Shown piece by piece: positions 37,556-48,899 of a stretch of DNA of 64,000 nt. Below the pieces are notes generated by a model, which did no database searches, was not told the origin of the DNA, and worked only from the letters and a program-made list of their open reading frames with translations. The stretch's first letter is position 1; every line of letters begins with the position of its first letter. A program made the position numbers and the translations under genes. The DNA comes from Epiperipatus broadwayi (taxonomy: Eukaryota; Onychophora; Udeonychophora; Euonychophora; Peripatidae), in NCBI GenBank assembly GCA_028023455.1, contig JAQFVV010000233.1, forward strand, positions 746,001 to 810,000. Direction: 5' to 3'.

Positions 37556-38444
37556 TATCTCTTCTTGTAAATCTGTGATAAAAATATTTTTGGAGATATG
37601 GAATCATCCTCATATATTAATCTAATTGTTGCTGTTGTATTATAATAAATATTTTTCAAAGTATGATATTACTCTGTCTTTATATCTAGATGATTTTAAT
37701 CTTTAATTAAGGTAAAAATGCTTATAGAATCAAATAGTTTTTACAATTTATAAATCTAAAGCATAATCACAATTCACATTTACTAGTCCTCTCTATAACT
37801 GCTTTCAATATTTGGATGTGGTCTATTGTGATAAACATACAAGCTTAAGAGATAGGGTCATGTGATCTATGACTTATTTTGACTATTTTAAAATCTTCTT
37901 TGATTTTTAGGTTGGTTAGAATCCAAAATTTTTTGTAGCTGAATTGTAATTATTATGGTAAGATTTTGGTAAAACTGATAGATAGATCTGTAATTTCTAA
38001 TATCTTTTTATCACATATCTTAAATATTAATATTGTTACTGCATTCTTTCAATCATTTGGTATAACTTTGTCATTAACATTTAATGTATAATTTTGCCAA
38101 TAATTTTTCTATTTTATCTGTTTTTTTTAAAATATCAATAATAATTGCATAATTTCCCAAAGCTTTTCCTTTCTTTTTAGATTCTATTGCACATCTCATC
38201 TTTTCTTGTAGAATATTTGGAAATTTAAAAAATGTAATAATTATAGGACTACCTTTTTTTCATATTTTTTATTTCTATATAATTTTTAAGAGAACTCTTC
38301 CCCATATTTCATGATATTTCACTTTTTAATATTAGTTCCATCTTTCCATCTTATTGCAGAAATAAATTTCTTATTAATTCCAAGATGTTTTCCTATATTT
38401 TTGAGACATTCCTTTACATGGGTTTCTTTACTAATTCACATTTA

Positions 38445-39152
38445 AATAAGATATTTATTTTATATAGCACTATGTTACATAAACGTAATATTAATAATTA
38501 ACCATTAAACTATTGCACATGCGCTTTGTGGATTTTAACTATAAATGAATACTCTCACTTTTCAAACACAAAATAAAGTCTTTATAAAAAGATAGAATGA
38601 ATCCATCTATCTTTCTGACCCAAATGTTTATGTATGGGCAAATCTTAAGCATTTGGAAATGAGAGTGTGAAGATGTTAAACGATCACTTTAAATTACTTT
38701 TACTATGCCTAAATGAATGACACTTGCAAAATTTTCTAGAATTTATGATACATCATTCTTATTTGAAATTAAACATATGTAAATAAGATATTTATTTTCT
38801 ATAGCACTATGTTGTATAAACTGTAATATTAATAATTAGCCATTAAGCTAATGAACATGTGCTTTTGTGGATTTTAACTATAAATGAATACTCTCATTTT
38901 CCAAACACAAGATAAAGTTTCATTCATTCAGACATAATAAAAGTAATTTAAAGTGATCACTTAACATCTTCATGCTCTCATTTCCAAATGCTTAAAATTT
39001 GCCCATACATAAATGTTTGGGTTGAAAAGATGGATGGATTCATTTTACCTTTTCACAAAGACTTAAACTTGTGTTTGGAAAGTGAGAGTATTCATTTATA
39101 GTTAAAATCCACAAAGCGTATGTGCATTAGCTTAATGGCTAATTATTAATTC
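38445..39152. mobile_element. Large foldback element inserted in RTE copy 3
   Basis: The left arm (about 38491-38740) and right arm (about 38925-39152) are inverted copies sharing gtggattttaactataaatg and caaatgcttaa-type blocks. A second, direct copy of the left terminus lies at 38778-38925, so three copies of one terminus are present. Flanking RTE sequence reads taattcac on each side (about 38434-38441 and 39149-39156), consistent with an 8-bp target duplication as made by hAT elements, although the exact ends are uncertain. There is no coding capacity. Confidence 0.7.
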
Positions 39153-39564
39153 ACGTTTGTATTTTCTTATATTATTATTAACTCTTTTCATACCAATTTA
39201 CAAAACTCAAATATTGAATTGTTCTTAATGGATTATTTTAAAATGTTTTTATACTTCTTCTTTTCTTCATATATTGCCTTGTCTCGACAGAAAATTTACT
39301 GGGAAATTGCTGCTTTTTTGTATTAACTATCTTTCTTGCTGTTCTTAATAAAGTAACAATTATTTTCTTATTGATTTCTCTCATGTCAGAACCATTCTTA
39401 AAGCCTATTAAAATTTCATAACAATTTGCATGGTCTAATTTAAAGTCACTCAAATGTTGACATTGACTTTCTTAACAGATTTAAAATATCATCTACATAC
39501 TTTTTCTTTTCAAAAATAGTACATAACTTTCAATAAATATAAATTATTATACAAACTTCTTTTT

Positions 39565-39775
39565 AAATCTTATTTTTATATGATTATTATAAAAATATAA
39601 CCAACTACCAACCAACGATCAACGTTTCAACTATTTTACAATACTGGATATTTATATTTATTATTATGTATTTGTATTTTTATTTTTAGTTGCCTTGATA
39701 AAGACTATATTGTAAAATACAACAGTGGTAGTTGGTTATATTTTTATAACAATCATATAAAAACAAGATTTTAAA
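39565..39775. mobile_element. MITE inserted in RTE copy 3
   Basis: Inverted termini of about 46 bp at 39566-39612 and 39728-39773 share ataaaaatataaccaactac. The interior contains gatcaacgtttcaac and ttgccttgataaag, reminiscent of the CGAAACGTT-type blocks in the SINEs at 3770-4245. Confidence 0.75.
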
Positions 39776-40570
39776 AAATTGATGTATTGATTTATATTTA
39801 TACTTTCTTAATAGTCTTTTTTTTTCTAGTTTCATGCTAACACATATCCTATATCTTAGTAATGAATGATAACTTCTAGTATTAAGGACATTAGAATCTT
39901 GAAATATATTTTTTCTGTTTTTCAAAATATAATTCAATTCTGCTGCATCTTCATTTGATGCTTCCATATCCATTTTTTAAAAACATTTTTTTCAAATAAA
40001 GAATTCATAATATACAGTTTTTCTTTTTCTCAATTTACACAAATTTGAGTGTCATCACTTATTTCTGTTACCTTAAACAAAATCCCAATAGTACTTTTAT
40101 CTTTCAATTATTTACTAATTATAATATTAATGCTTCCCATGAAAATTTAAAAAAAAAATTGTTTGGTCTGATCAAAAGGATTTTGTAAATCCATATAAAA
40201 ATCCTCCATCTAAATGAGAAATTGTTAGGGTATAGTATCTTCTATTAATTTCAAAATGTAATCTAAACACTCTTACTGGAATATCACCAATCTCTACAAT
40301 GTTATTTTTTTTTTAGTTTTTATTTATAAGGAATTCCATTCCATTTGTGCTTCCAATACTTGTGTCATTATAGTAAAGTGCATATTCACTTTTCAAATCA
40401 TACCTGTTAACCTTTTCTTTTGATAATTTCATAAAATCCTCAACATCCCATTTAAAATTAAATAGTTATTTCAAACATATCACAAACTTAGAATGATATG
40501 TCAATGGAATAATACATTTACCCATCACTTTTTCCAGAGATTCAACTAGCATGTGTTAGCTAACAGAATG

Positions 40571-40822
40571 AATAATAATCAAATAATAATAAGAATTCTT
40601 TACAATAGCTATATAATCAAATAATAATTTTATAAATTAAAAAGCTTTTTTTCAGCACCTCCTTTGGTACCCTTTTCAAATGTTACTAATCTATTTAACA
40701 TTAATGAATTTGAAAAGGGCACCAAAGCAGGTGCTGAAAAAAAGCTTTTTAATGTATACAATTATTATTTGATTATATAGCTGTTGTAAAGAATTATTAT
40801 TATTTTTTGATTATTATTTTGT
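40571..40822. mobile_element. Long-armed foldback MITE
   Basis: Two arms of about 112 bp (40571-40682 and 40708-40822) are inverted copies with only a handful of differences, sharing aaagctttttttcagcacct. The loop is about 25 bp. High arm identity suggests a recent insertion or continued sequence correction. Confidence 0.85.
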
Positions 40823-42240
40823 GGAAGAGCAGCATAATGATTTTTATTCCTTTCCAGTTTTGATATCGGAATGAATAGTGATATGCAGGCCTGAAATAGA
40901 TAAAGAATCCAGTGACCGGATTATAAATACACAATGCAGCATGAACAGCAAGAGAGCTATATCCATTTAGTCACTATAAGCTATCAAAATTCCTGGATAT
41001 AAAATAACAAAATTTTTACAAAGTCTTGCTTCTTTGAGTCTTAGAGGTTGGAATCATGGTACAGGCTTATGTTAATTGTCCATGAAAAGACAATATATGA
41101 TTTCCCCTTTTTGAGAGGCTGGTAAATATAAATCTAAAAGTAGGTTGAGGCAGTGCCTGAGATAGAACACTCATAGAATTGTTTGAAAACATTGCATCCT
41201 CATGCCAATCACAATATCCCCCACTCATCTGCAGTCCTGAAAGTACAGCTAAACAAACTTCAACAATCAAAAGCCCAACAGTAATCCTTCTTTGCTTCTG
41301 TTTGATTTTAAATATGAAGTCTTTTTACATATACATTAACACCATCATTTTATAAGATATAAATCAATTATATAACATTAAATAAACAAATTTTCAGATA
41401 TTCTCTTGCTATATTCATAATAATTCTTTTTTTCTATTAATTTTGCATTAAACACATACTTTTGTCTTTCTCAAGGGTAGTTATATTTGAGATTGAAGTT
41501 TAAACATTTTTATTATTGTCACATATTTTATATAAGTGCGTGTGTGCTCAATCTTTCTAATTCACTTTTTTTTTAAATTATGTGCTAGCGCCTTATATTT
41601 CTAGAATTTTTATAATTACTTTATCTCTCATCTCTTGAATTATTTTAAATTTATGAATAAAGACTTCAAATATAAATTATAGAATAAATTTCAGACTTTT
41701 AGATTTTTAAAAGTATAATATCATTAATTATAAGTAGAAGAAGGTGAAAGATTAAAAAAATGGATCACATCAATATCTATATAAAAATTATTACTGAGAA
41801 AGAAATATGCATTTAGTTAATTATTCAGGAGGTTATGAGATAATTAAGTACTTTTAGCTCTGAGTCTGCCATTCTATTATTACACCAAACTATATAGTTA
41901 ATGTCATTGTTATATTTGTAGTTATTAAATTTAAAGTTTATATTTAAAAACAACCATATAAAATGCAATACTTCCTTTAGAATGAAAAATAATTAGCAAT
42001 TATTAAGTTATTTATTATAAAACTGTTATTGTGAATATGTGTAAACAAAATAATTCACAACAATATGATGAATTTATGTATTATAAATTAATGAATACAA
42101 AATAATAGTATTTAATATCGAAAGTTAATTAAAATGCATTCTAGAAAACAATATCTGTATAAGCATGTTTGAAGTACAGGAATGTGTACTTTAATTGACT
42201 TTTGGAACAGGTAGTATATTAATTGTCAAAAGAAGAGAAA
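40823..42240. other. Mostly AT-rich sequence with one higher-GC patch
   Basis: The patch at 40850-41300 contains the weak candidate exon listed separately. The remainder shows nothing recognisable. Confidence 0.4.
41067..41297 (-). CDS. Weak candidate exon or gene fragment, unidentified
   Basis: On the minus strand, after an acceptor-like aatcaaacag, the frame stays open for 76 codons and reads RITVGLLIVEVCLAVLSG followed by MSGGYCDWHEDAMF. GC content is higher than nearby and amino-acid use is balanced, with a hydrophobic segment near the start. No domain is recognised and there is no clear donor. It may be a fragment of an unknown transposon or a chance frame in a GC-richer repeat. Confidence 0.2.
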   Translation of the reverse strand, partial: KQRRITVGLLIVEVCLAVLSGLQMSGGYCDWHEDAMFSNNSMSVLSQALPQPTFRFIFTSLSKRGNHILSFHGQLT

Positions 42241-42244
42241 CATA

Positions 42245-42440
42245 TTTGTATTTATATGTTTGACTATTTCCATGACCTAATATGAGTATTGAATGTCTTT
42301 AGAAAAATTTAACTTTTATTTAAATATTTCAAATACATTCAACTGTTATATTTGAAATATTTAAATAAAGTTAAATTTTTCTAAAGACGTTCAATACTCA
42401 TATTAGGTGATGGAAATAGTCCAAATATAAATACAAGTAA
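42245..42440. repeat. Near-perfect palindrome sharing the SINE tail
   Basis: Two arms of about 90 bp (42255-42345 and 42346-42435) are inverted copies with almost no spacer; the shared core is tttctaaagac...tttatttaaatat. The same sequence forms the AT-rich tail region at 3780-3895, next to the SINE pair. Outer bases cctgaagg and ggttgtgatcatggtgtt also match 3770-3790 in inverted form. Confidence 0.8.
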
Positions 42441-42518
42441 AACACCATGATCACAACCCTTCAGGAAAACACTAAGAGAAACATATATATATATCATCAT
42501 CATCATCATCAACCATTA

Positions 42519-45468
42519 TCAATCCACTGCAGGTATGAAGGTCTCTCCAAGTTTAATCCATCTTCTCCGATTTTTAGCTTCTCTTTTTCACAACACCCCT
42601 GCACATTTGCTTATTTCATCCATCCATCTCACATGTGGTCTCTTTCTGGGTCTTTTACAATCTCTTGGAATCCAGTTTAAAATTTCAATTGTCCATCTAT
42701 TATCATTTCTTCTAGCAATATGTCCAGCTCAACTCCATTTCAATCTTTTAATTTTTTCAATAAGGTCAGTAACACCTGTTTGTTGTCTTACCCATACATT
42801 GCGTTTTCGATCTCTTCTTGTTACTCCCAACATACATCTCTCCATACTCCTTTGAGTGGTCTGAAGTCTCTGTATTGCTCTTCTATTAAGTGTCCAAGTC
42901 TCAGATCCATAAGTAAGAACTGGTAAAACACATTTGTTAAAAACCATTCTTTTCAAACACATAGGCATATTTCCTTTTAGTATCAAGTTATTTCTACCAA
43001 AAGCACTCCAACCAAGTTTAATTCTATGATTAATTTCCTCCATTATGTTTCCATCTGTATTAATAATCTGACCTAGGTATTTGTAACTGTTAACTTCTTC
43101 TAATTCTTCATAATCAATCTTTATTTTCATATTTTGAGCAAATCGATTAAACATTACTTTAGTCTTTTTAACATTTATCTTTAGTCCTACTTTTCTACTT
43201 TCATCTGCTAACTCCTGCAACATTTCCTGCAGCTCTGAAGCATTATTTGCAAAAACAACTACATCATCTGCAAAATCTAAATGACTTAAATACTCTCCAT
43301 TTACTTTCATTCCTTTAGTTTCCCATTTTAATCCACAAAATACTTCTTGCAGCACTGCTGTAAAAAGTTTTGGAGATATGGAGTCACCTTGCCTTACACC
43401 TTTCTCAATGTTGATTTTTCCAGTATCATTATGTAATCTAATTGTTGCTGTTGCATTTTTATAAATATTCTTTAAAATATGACAATATCCTGGATCTATA
43501 CCTTGATGATCCAATGCTTTAATCACTGAAGAAATGTGTATAGAATCGAATGCCTTTTCATAATCTACAAATCCAAAACATAATGACAACTCATATTCAT
43601 TTGTCCTTTTTAGGACGCTCTCTCAATGCTTGGATATGATCTATTGTACTAAAACCACTTTTAAATCCAGCTTGTTCTCTTGGTTGGTGGAAATCCAAAG
43701 TTCTCTGTAGACGAGTTGTAATTATCTTGGTAAAAATTTTATATAAAACTGATAAAAGGCTGATAGGTCTGTAATTTCTAATATCTTCTTTATCACCTTT
43801 TTTAAATATTAATATTATTACTGCATTCTTCCAATCTTCCGGTACATCTTTATCATTTAGACATTTGGTATATAACTTTGCTAAAATTGTTTCTATTTCT
43901 TCACCTCCTTCTTTTAATATATCAATTATAATTCCATCATTTCCTGGAGCCTTTCCTTTCTTCATACATTTAATTGCATGTCTCACTTCTTCATTTAAAA
44001 TTCTGGGCAATTCGGAAGATGTAATAGATATAGGAGGTACTTGTTCTTTATTACTATATAATTCTTGATAAAAATCTTCTACCAATTTCATGATGTCATC
44101 TCTCTTTTTAGTAATAATTCCATCTTTTTTTCTTATTGCAGATATAAATTTCCTACCAATACCAAAATGTTGTTTAACATTCTTGAGACTTTTATTTTCT
44201 TCTACAGCTTTCCTTGCTATTTCACAGTTATACTTTCTTATATCATTTTCAACTCTTTTCCGTACCATTTTACAAAATTCGAGATATTCAATTCTTTTTA
44301 ATACATCATTTTTGTATATCTTCATATTCCTTCTTTTCTTCATAAATTCTCTAGTCTCAGTAGAAATTTTATTAGTCAATTGCTGCTTTTTTCTACCAGC
44401 TATCTTTGTTGCAGTTTTTAAAAGTGTATCAGTTATTTTCATATTAATTTCATTCAAATCTGAATCATGTTCAAAATCTCCTAACACTTGAAACCTATTT
44501 GTAAGTTCTAATTTAAATTCATTAGAATGTTTCTGAAGATTAGGAATATCAACTGTAAATATTGTTTTTCTCAATAATTTTTGTCTCTCTAGTTTTACAT
44601 TAACACGTAACTTACACCTTACTAATCGATGATCACTTCCTGTGTTAAATTTATTAAGAACATTACAATCTTGAAATATGTATTTCCTGTTAGTCAAAAT
44701 ATAATCCAATTCTGCTGTACCTTCATTTGGATGCTTCCATGTCCATTTCCTTTTAACATTTTTCTCAAAAAATGAATTCATAATATAAAGTTTTTCTTTT
44801 TCTGCAAACTCCACAAGTCTATGTCCTCTCTCATTTCTATTACCATAACCAAAATTACCTACAGCAATTTCATCTTTCATTTGTCTACCAATTCTAGCAT
44901 TAAAGTCTCCCATAACAATTTTAAAATGTTGTTTACTCTGATCAAAAGCCTTTTGTACATCCATATAAAAATCTTCTACTACTTCATCACTATGAGAACT
45001 TGTTGGGGCATAAACCTGAATTATCTGCATTTGGTATCTGCTATTAAGTTGTATAACTAATCTTGCAACTCTGTCCGATACACCATCAATCTCCACAATA
45101 TTGTTCTTCCACTTTTTATTTATAATGAATCCTACTCCACTTGTATTTCCAATATGTGTGCCTTTATAATAGAGTATATGTCCACTTTTTAAATCAATTG
45201 TTTCTTCACCTTTTCTTCTAACTTCACAAAGTCCAATAATGTCCCATTTAATATAAGACAATTCTTCTTCTAATTCTTGCAATCTTCCTTCACTTGAAAG
45301 TGATCTGCAGTTGTAAGTACCTAAATAAAAAGTCGTCATCAAATGGCAGCCTGGGTCCACAATCAGGGGATTCTTAGCACCCTCTGCCTTCGGCCACCAA
45401 CTGCTGCCTTGGTTGGTGACTTTACAGCCTCCTGGGAATAAGGGCCATGCTTTATTTTTGTCTGTCAT
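42519..45468 (-). pseudogene. RTE endonuclease-reverse transcriptase, three visible lesions
   Basis: From ATG 45468 (minus) a 623-codon frame encodes an AP-type endonuclease (LGTYNCRSLS, GLCEVRRKG, VYAPTSS, MGDFNARIG, GSDHRLVRCKL) and the start of the RT (NYRPISLLSVLYKI). A one-base loss near 43590-43610 moves the frame; copy 2 shows the unbroken arrangement there. A 286-codon frame continues with FGFVDYEKAFDSI, GVRQGDSISPKLF, and the FADD box at 43263-43274, to KRLKWS. TGA stops at 42729-42731 and 42588-42590 fall where related copies have Trp (TGG). The natural end is TGA at 42519-42521. Expected length is about 980 codons. RTE proteins nick DNA and prime cDNA from the element RNA. Confidence 0.9.
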
Positions 45469-45797
45469 AATTGTATATATGTATTGGAAAAATATTTATC
45501 ATTTACACAAACATTCATTCTGCCTTATCAGGCACTGAGAAGAAAGACCATGGTGTTTCTTGATCTTAAACTCAGAGGTAAAAAGCCAATAAACTCACCA
45601 CGCTGGCTAATGCGTGTTGGTGAGCAGCCCATCCATGTTCGTATACTATATGAATAATCACATAGTAATAACAGCTGCAACGACAAGAACATATGGAGTG
45701 TACATTAGGAATTTGCCCTGCTCGGTTCCTTTAAGGCCTCCAAGAGGAATCAAAGGGTCTCCTTTCAGTTAATAGCAAACTCCTTTCTGCAGCCTAT
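45469..45797 (-). promoter_or_regulatory. RTE 5' leader
   Basis: The untranslated leader is shared with 35040-35367 of RTE copy 2, including cctttgattcctcttggag and the terminal ggctgcagaaa. The internal promoter expected for RTE elements would lie here; no specific motif is claimed. Confidence 0.55.
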
Positions 45798-45808
45798 ATA
45801 TATATAAT

Positions 45809-46715
45809 AAAACAAAATATACACCACTATATTATAATATTATTAAAATTAAGTAACAATTATAAAACATGAATAATGACAATAACTTATTAAATATACT
45901 TAATTTATGTTCAACTCACAAGTTATTCTATTACTGTGTTTTTTCAATATTTTTTCACCATGTAATTGTAAAAAAAAGAAATAATTTTTATTGCTATCAA
46001 CTTAAAAGTACATATTATAAATAAATTAAAACATATAAAATATACTGTAGCTTAGCATATATTTTAATTTGTTAAGTAAGTAATAAAATCAAAAAAGTAA
46101 ACTGCATTCCCATGACTTATGGAATAAATAACCCTCTTTATGTTAGCAAAAAATAATTAATAATATTGGTATATTTTTTTCTTTAAGTTTATGATATTAA
46201 TAGTAAGTTTTGGTTTGCTAATATTATTGAAAATTCAAAGTGTAAATATTATTATAGCTAGATATAACTATTGTAATGGGATGGGGATCAGAGTGGGATC
46301 TGGTGCAATGGCAAATCATCATCACTTTTAGTCAATTTAAAATGAAATATCAAATTAATTATTAAGGTAATGTTTAATAATCAGAAAGTAAGATATAGAA
46401 ATGTTATATATTAAAGAGATCAAGAGAGAGACATCTCTGAGAGATCAGCCAGTTACTCCTCTAGAGCAACCATGATTAACTATACATCAACCAGCATTAT
46501 AAAAAGTAAAAGTGAATAATACTCAAAAGAAAATAACCATTCATCACATGAATGATCCATCAAAAGAAATCAATAGTCAATATGGTGACTGGATTGGAAA
46601 TGGATCTTCTGTAGACCAGGCTAACTATTGAGCATTTGCCATCTTGGGAAATTATTTAAACATAACTTGGATACACCAACTAACTGCTAATCCATAGAAT
46701 ATATAACTAGAAAAA
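45809..46715. other. AT-rich sequence, nothing recognised
   Basis: GC rises from about 46250 onward, suggesting old transposon sequence, but no coding blocks could be named before about 46720. Confidence 0.35.
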
Positions 46716-46719
46716 CAAT

Positions 46720-47060
46720 AATGTTGGAACATTAACACACTGATCATCATCAATCCTCTAGCCACTTAGTGCCATTAATAAACTTCATTTCTAAGACTAA
46801 ACTAAATATCAAATGTGCTGCATGGGCTTTAAAGAGTATTCTCTTTTGCACCAACCAGGATGATGACTGATCATCTCTGGATGACCAGAAGCACGAAATA
46901 AACACCCCCATTTATATATCAGCCATTATTGCATGAATCTATCTCAGAGAACACAAGCACTATTACTGTATGTGACCAAGAGATGATGGAATACGATTTT
47001 AACAATTGAATAAGTTTGTTAACAATAAAGAAATGATGTTAAGGTCTAGAATTAGGCTGT
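46720..47060 (+). pseudogene. LINE endonuclease N-terminal fragment, tentative
   Basis: On the plus strand, frame-corrected reading gives KLNIKCAAWALKSILFCTNQ, then SSLDDQKHEINTPIYI and RDDGIRF. This resembles the start of LINE endonucleases (CATWNVRTL...) followed by the strand that precedes the first active-site residue. Only one block is convincing, and several stops break the frame. Confidence 0.3.
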
Positions 47061-47119
47061 ACATATCAATTAAACCTTTTGATTTTCATCAATATATAAT
47101 AATAACAAATTATCACATT

Positions 47120-47560
47120 GTGATTTACATATAAGGGATTTACAAAATTCAAATTATTACATTGATTTACATATATATATATATAATTTACAAAATTCAA
47201 ATTATTACAATGATTTACATATATGTGATTTACAAAATTCAAGTTATAACAGTTTATAATAACATGAAAAAAAACCCCCCATAAAAAAATTTTTAAAAAA
47301 ATTTTTTGTGGGGCAACCAAAAGGAAAAATGGTCCCCTGGGCTCTCAATTTTTAAAAACACCCAGGGGCCCCCCTTTATTTATTTCTCCAATATATTTTA
47401 ATAAATCAGACAAAAAAAAATTTTTTAAAAAATTTTTTTGGAGGTGTTTTGTTTTTTTTTTTTATATATTTTTTTTTTTTTTATTTTAAATAATATATTT
47501 AACATTGATTTATATATATTTGATTTACAAAATTCAAGCTATTATATGGTGGTTTATATA
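47120..47560. repeat. Short tandem array of a 42-48 bp unit, interrupted
   Basis: The unit tttacaaaattcaaattatt...gatttacatata repeats at 47139, 47187 and 47229, spaced 48 and 42 bp. One more copy lies at about 47523. The array is interrupted by an unrelated homopolymer-rich block at 47258-47500. Confidence 0.8.
47258..47500. other. Homopolymer-rich block, possible assembly artefact
   Basis: Nearly every base occurs in a run of 3-13, for example aaaaaaacccccc, ttttttaaaaaaattttttt and ggggcaaccaaaagg. Runs of C, G, A and T are all lengthened. The block breaks an otherwise regular tandem array. This texture is typical of low-quality consensus and is unlike the rest of the window. Confidence 0.6.
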
Positions 47561-47742
47561 CATATGCACACAGATGCACAATTTATAATATACAATTAAT
47601 ACATTTCATTTGATATTCAATAATGACAAAAATGATTAAATTTTATGTATATGTCCTATTTGATGAGCATTGACATATATACACGCACAGACATATGGTG
47701 GGGCATAATAATTTCTGAACATCTTTGAATCATTATATAGAA

Positions 47743-47875
47743 CAGCATTTCTCAACCTTTGGGTCACATTAAATTTTTAATAGGTCATAAATATGCATTG
47801 AGAAATAAAAATAAATATCTGATAGCAAAAATCTTTTTACATTTTAAGAAAATATTAGTATTAATAAAAAAAATT
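47743..47875 (+). mobile_element. hAT-like terminus, solo
   Basis: cagcatttctcaacctttgg closely resembles the CAGNGGTTCTCAACC terminus of many hAT-derived elements, including the SPIN family, followed by gtcaca where those have GTCGCG. No matching opposite terminus or 8-bp duplication was found within about 1.5 kb. It is a decayed fragment at best. Confidence 0.45.
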
Positions 47876-48039
47876 AGTATGTAATACTACCTATGCTTTG
47901 TGTAGTTTTCTCAAATTCAATTGTAAATTTGAACTTAAATAATCATAATGTTTCTTATCTATTATTAAAGTTACTTCTTCATTGAAAAAATATATATACT
48001 TTTTTATCACCAAACTAATCTGGAATAAAAAAAGCAGTA

Positions 48040-48890
48040 AGTAGCTCTAAGCATAAGAAATATGCAAAAACATATTAAATTCAATGGTCTCTCGTTATAT
48101 GGCATTTCTATATTTAATCTTCAGAGAGACATTAATGAAATGACTAAATTAATTAGTTTTTTCCCAAGTGTTAATAGTGTAATTCCTGTTAACTCTACTG
48201 ACATTCTACCACCCATTAACAATAATTTTATCAAAACCTTAATAATTCTCATAAATAAACACACTACTCTCTCACATAATCTATTTGCTAAATAAAATTA
48301 ACTATTTTCAAATATATAAAATTGAAAATAATGTTATGTAATAATAAATACATTGTAAAAACATTCAGATATTGGCACCTAGAATGCAAATATCTGGACT
48401 TCTAATTAAAATAAATGTCAAAGCTCTTCCTTCTAATTATTTTCTCTTCTACAAGTGATACTTCACAAATATAAATCCATTACATGCCCTCTGTCACAGA
48501 AATGAAGAAACATCGAAATACTTTCTTATGTATTGTTCCTCACTTCTTTCTTATTGTACTCTTATCACTAACATGACTCATTCAAACTCACTAACAATGA
48601 ACAACCTCATAAATATACAAAGTGGTTTTTTTCCCAATATAAGAATTACTACATCCATTCTTTAAACACTCTAGTTCATAAGATGTTACCTAAGCTTTAA
48701 TCTCACATCTCACAATACTAAATCACTCTTTCTAAAACATTATGATCAGAGATCAAACCCATGCACCAGCTGATATTTTTGCAGCTACATAGAATCTGAT
48801 CTCATTAACAACAACCCAGAAACTTGGCAATTGAATATACCAATTAATATGTATTATATATACTGATTATTGCGCAATTATATCTATCTT
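48040..48890 (+). pseudogene. Fragment of a Tx1/L1-like LINE ORF2 C-terminus
   Basis: A 77-codon plus-strand frame at 48062-48295 begins KFNGLSLYGISIFNLQ, matching the position and pattern of RRFSGLSFHSIQAIILQ in ORF2 of the full-length LINE (about 22360-22410). Beyond its stop, other frames give IKINVKALPSNYFLF near 48405 (compare IKINLNALPTNWFLY) and LCHRNEETSKYFLMYCS near 48495-48545, aligned with the C-terminal finger of that ORF2. The order of three blocks is the same. This is a 5'-truncated, diverged relative of the element at 17126. Confidence 0.6.
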
Positions 48891-48899
48891 ATTGCTTTT

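Larger units (their letters stand above)
37556..40470 (-). mobile_element. RTE LINE internal fragment, carrying two later insertions (RTE copy 3)
   Basis: Minus-strand homology to 43345-45265 of the near-intact copy runs from ggagatatggaatcatcc (37593) to catcccatttaaaat (near 40445). It lacks both ends of the family. It is broken by a large foldback (about 38445-39152) and a small MITE (about 39565-39775), both absent from the other copies, so both arrived later. The longest surviving protein piece is at 39238-39453 (TKKQQFPSKFSVETRQYMKK). Confidence 0.8.
42493..45797 (-). mobile_element. Near-intact full-length RTE LINE (RTE copy 4)
   Basis: A 3.3-kb element read on the minus strand: 5' end ggctgcagaaaggagtttgc at 45797, a leader of about 330 bp, one long ORF, and a (GAT)n-type tail ending at about 42493. 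TA repeats flank both ends (42484-42492 and 45798-45808), consistent with a duplicated TATATATA target. It has only a few coding lesions, so it is the youngest RTE copy here. Confidence 0.9.

Noticed and set aside
44090-44491. 133-codon plus-strand frame, and similar plus-strand frames at 42535-42855 and 43865-44301
   Set aside because: Antisense shadows of the RTE coding strand.
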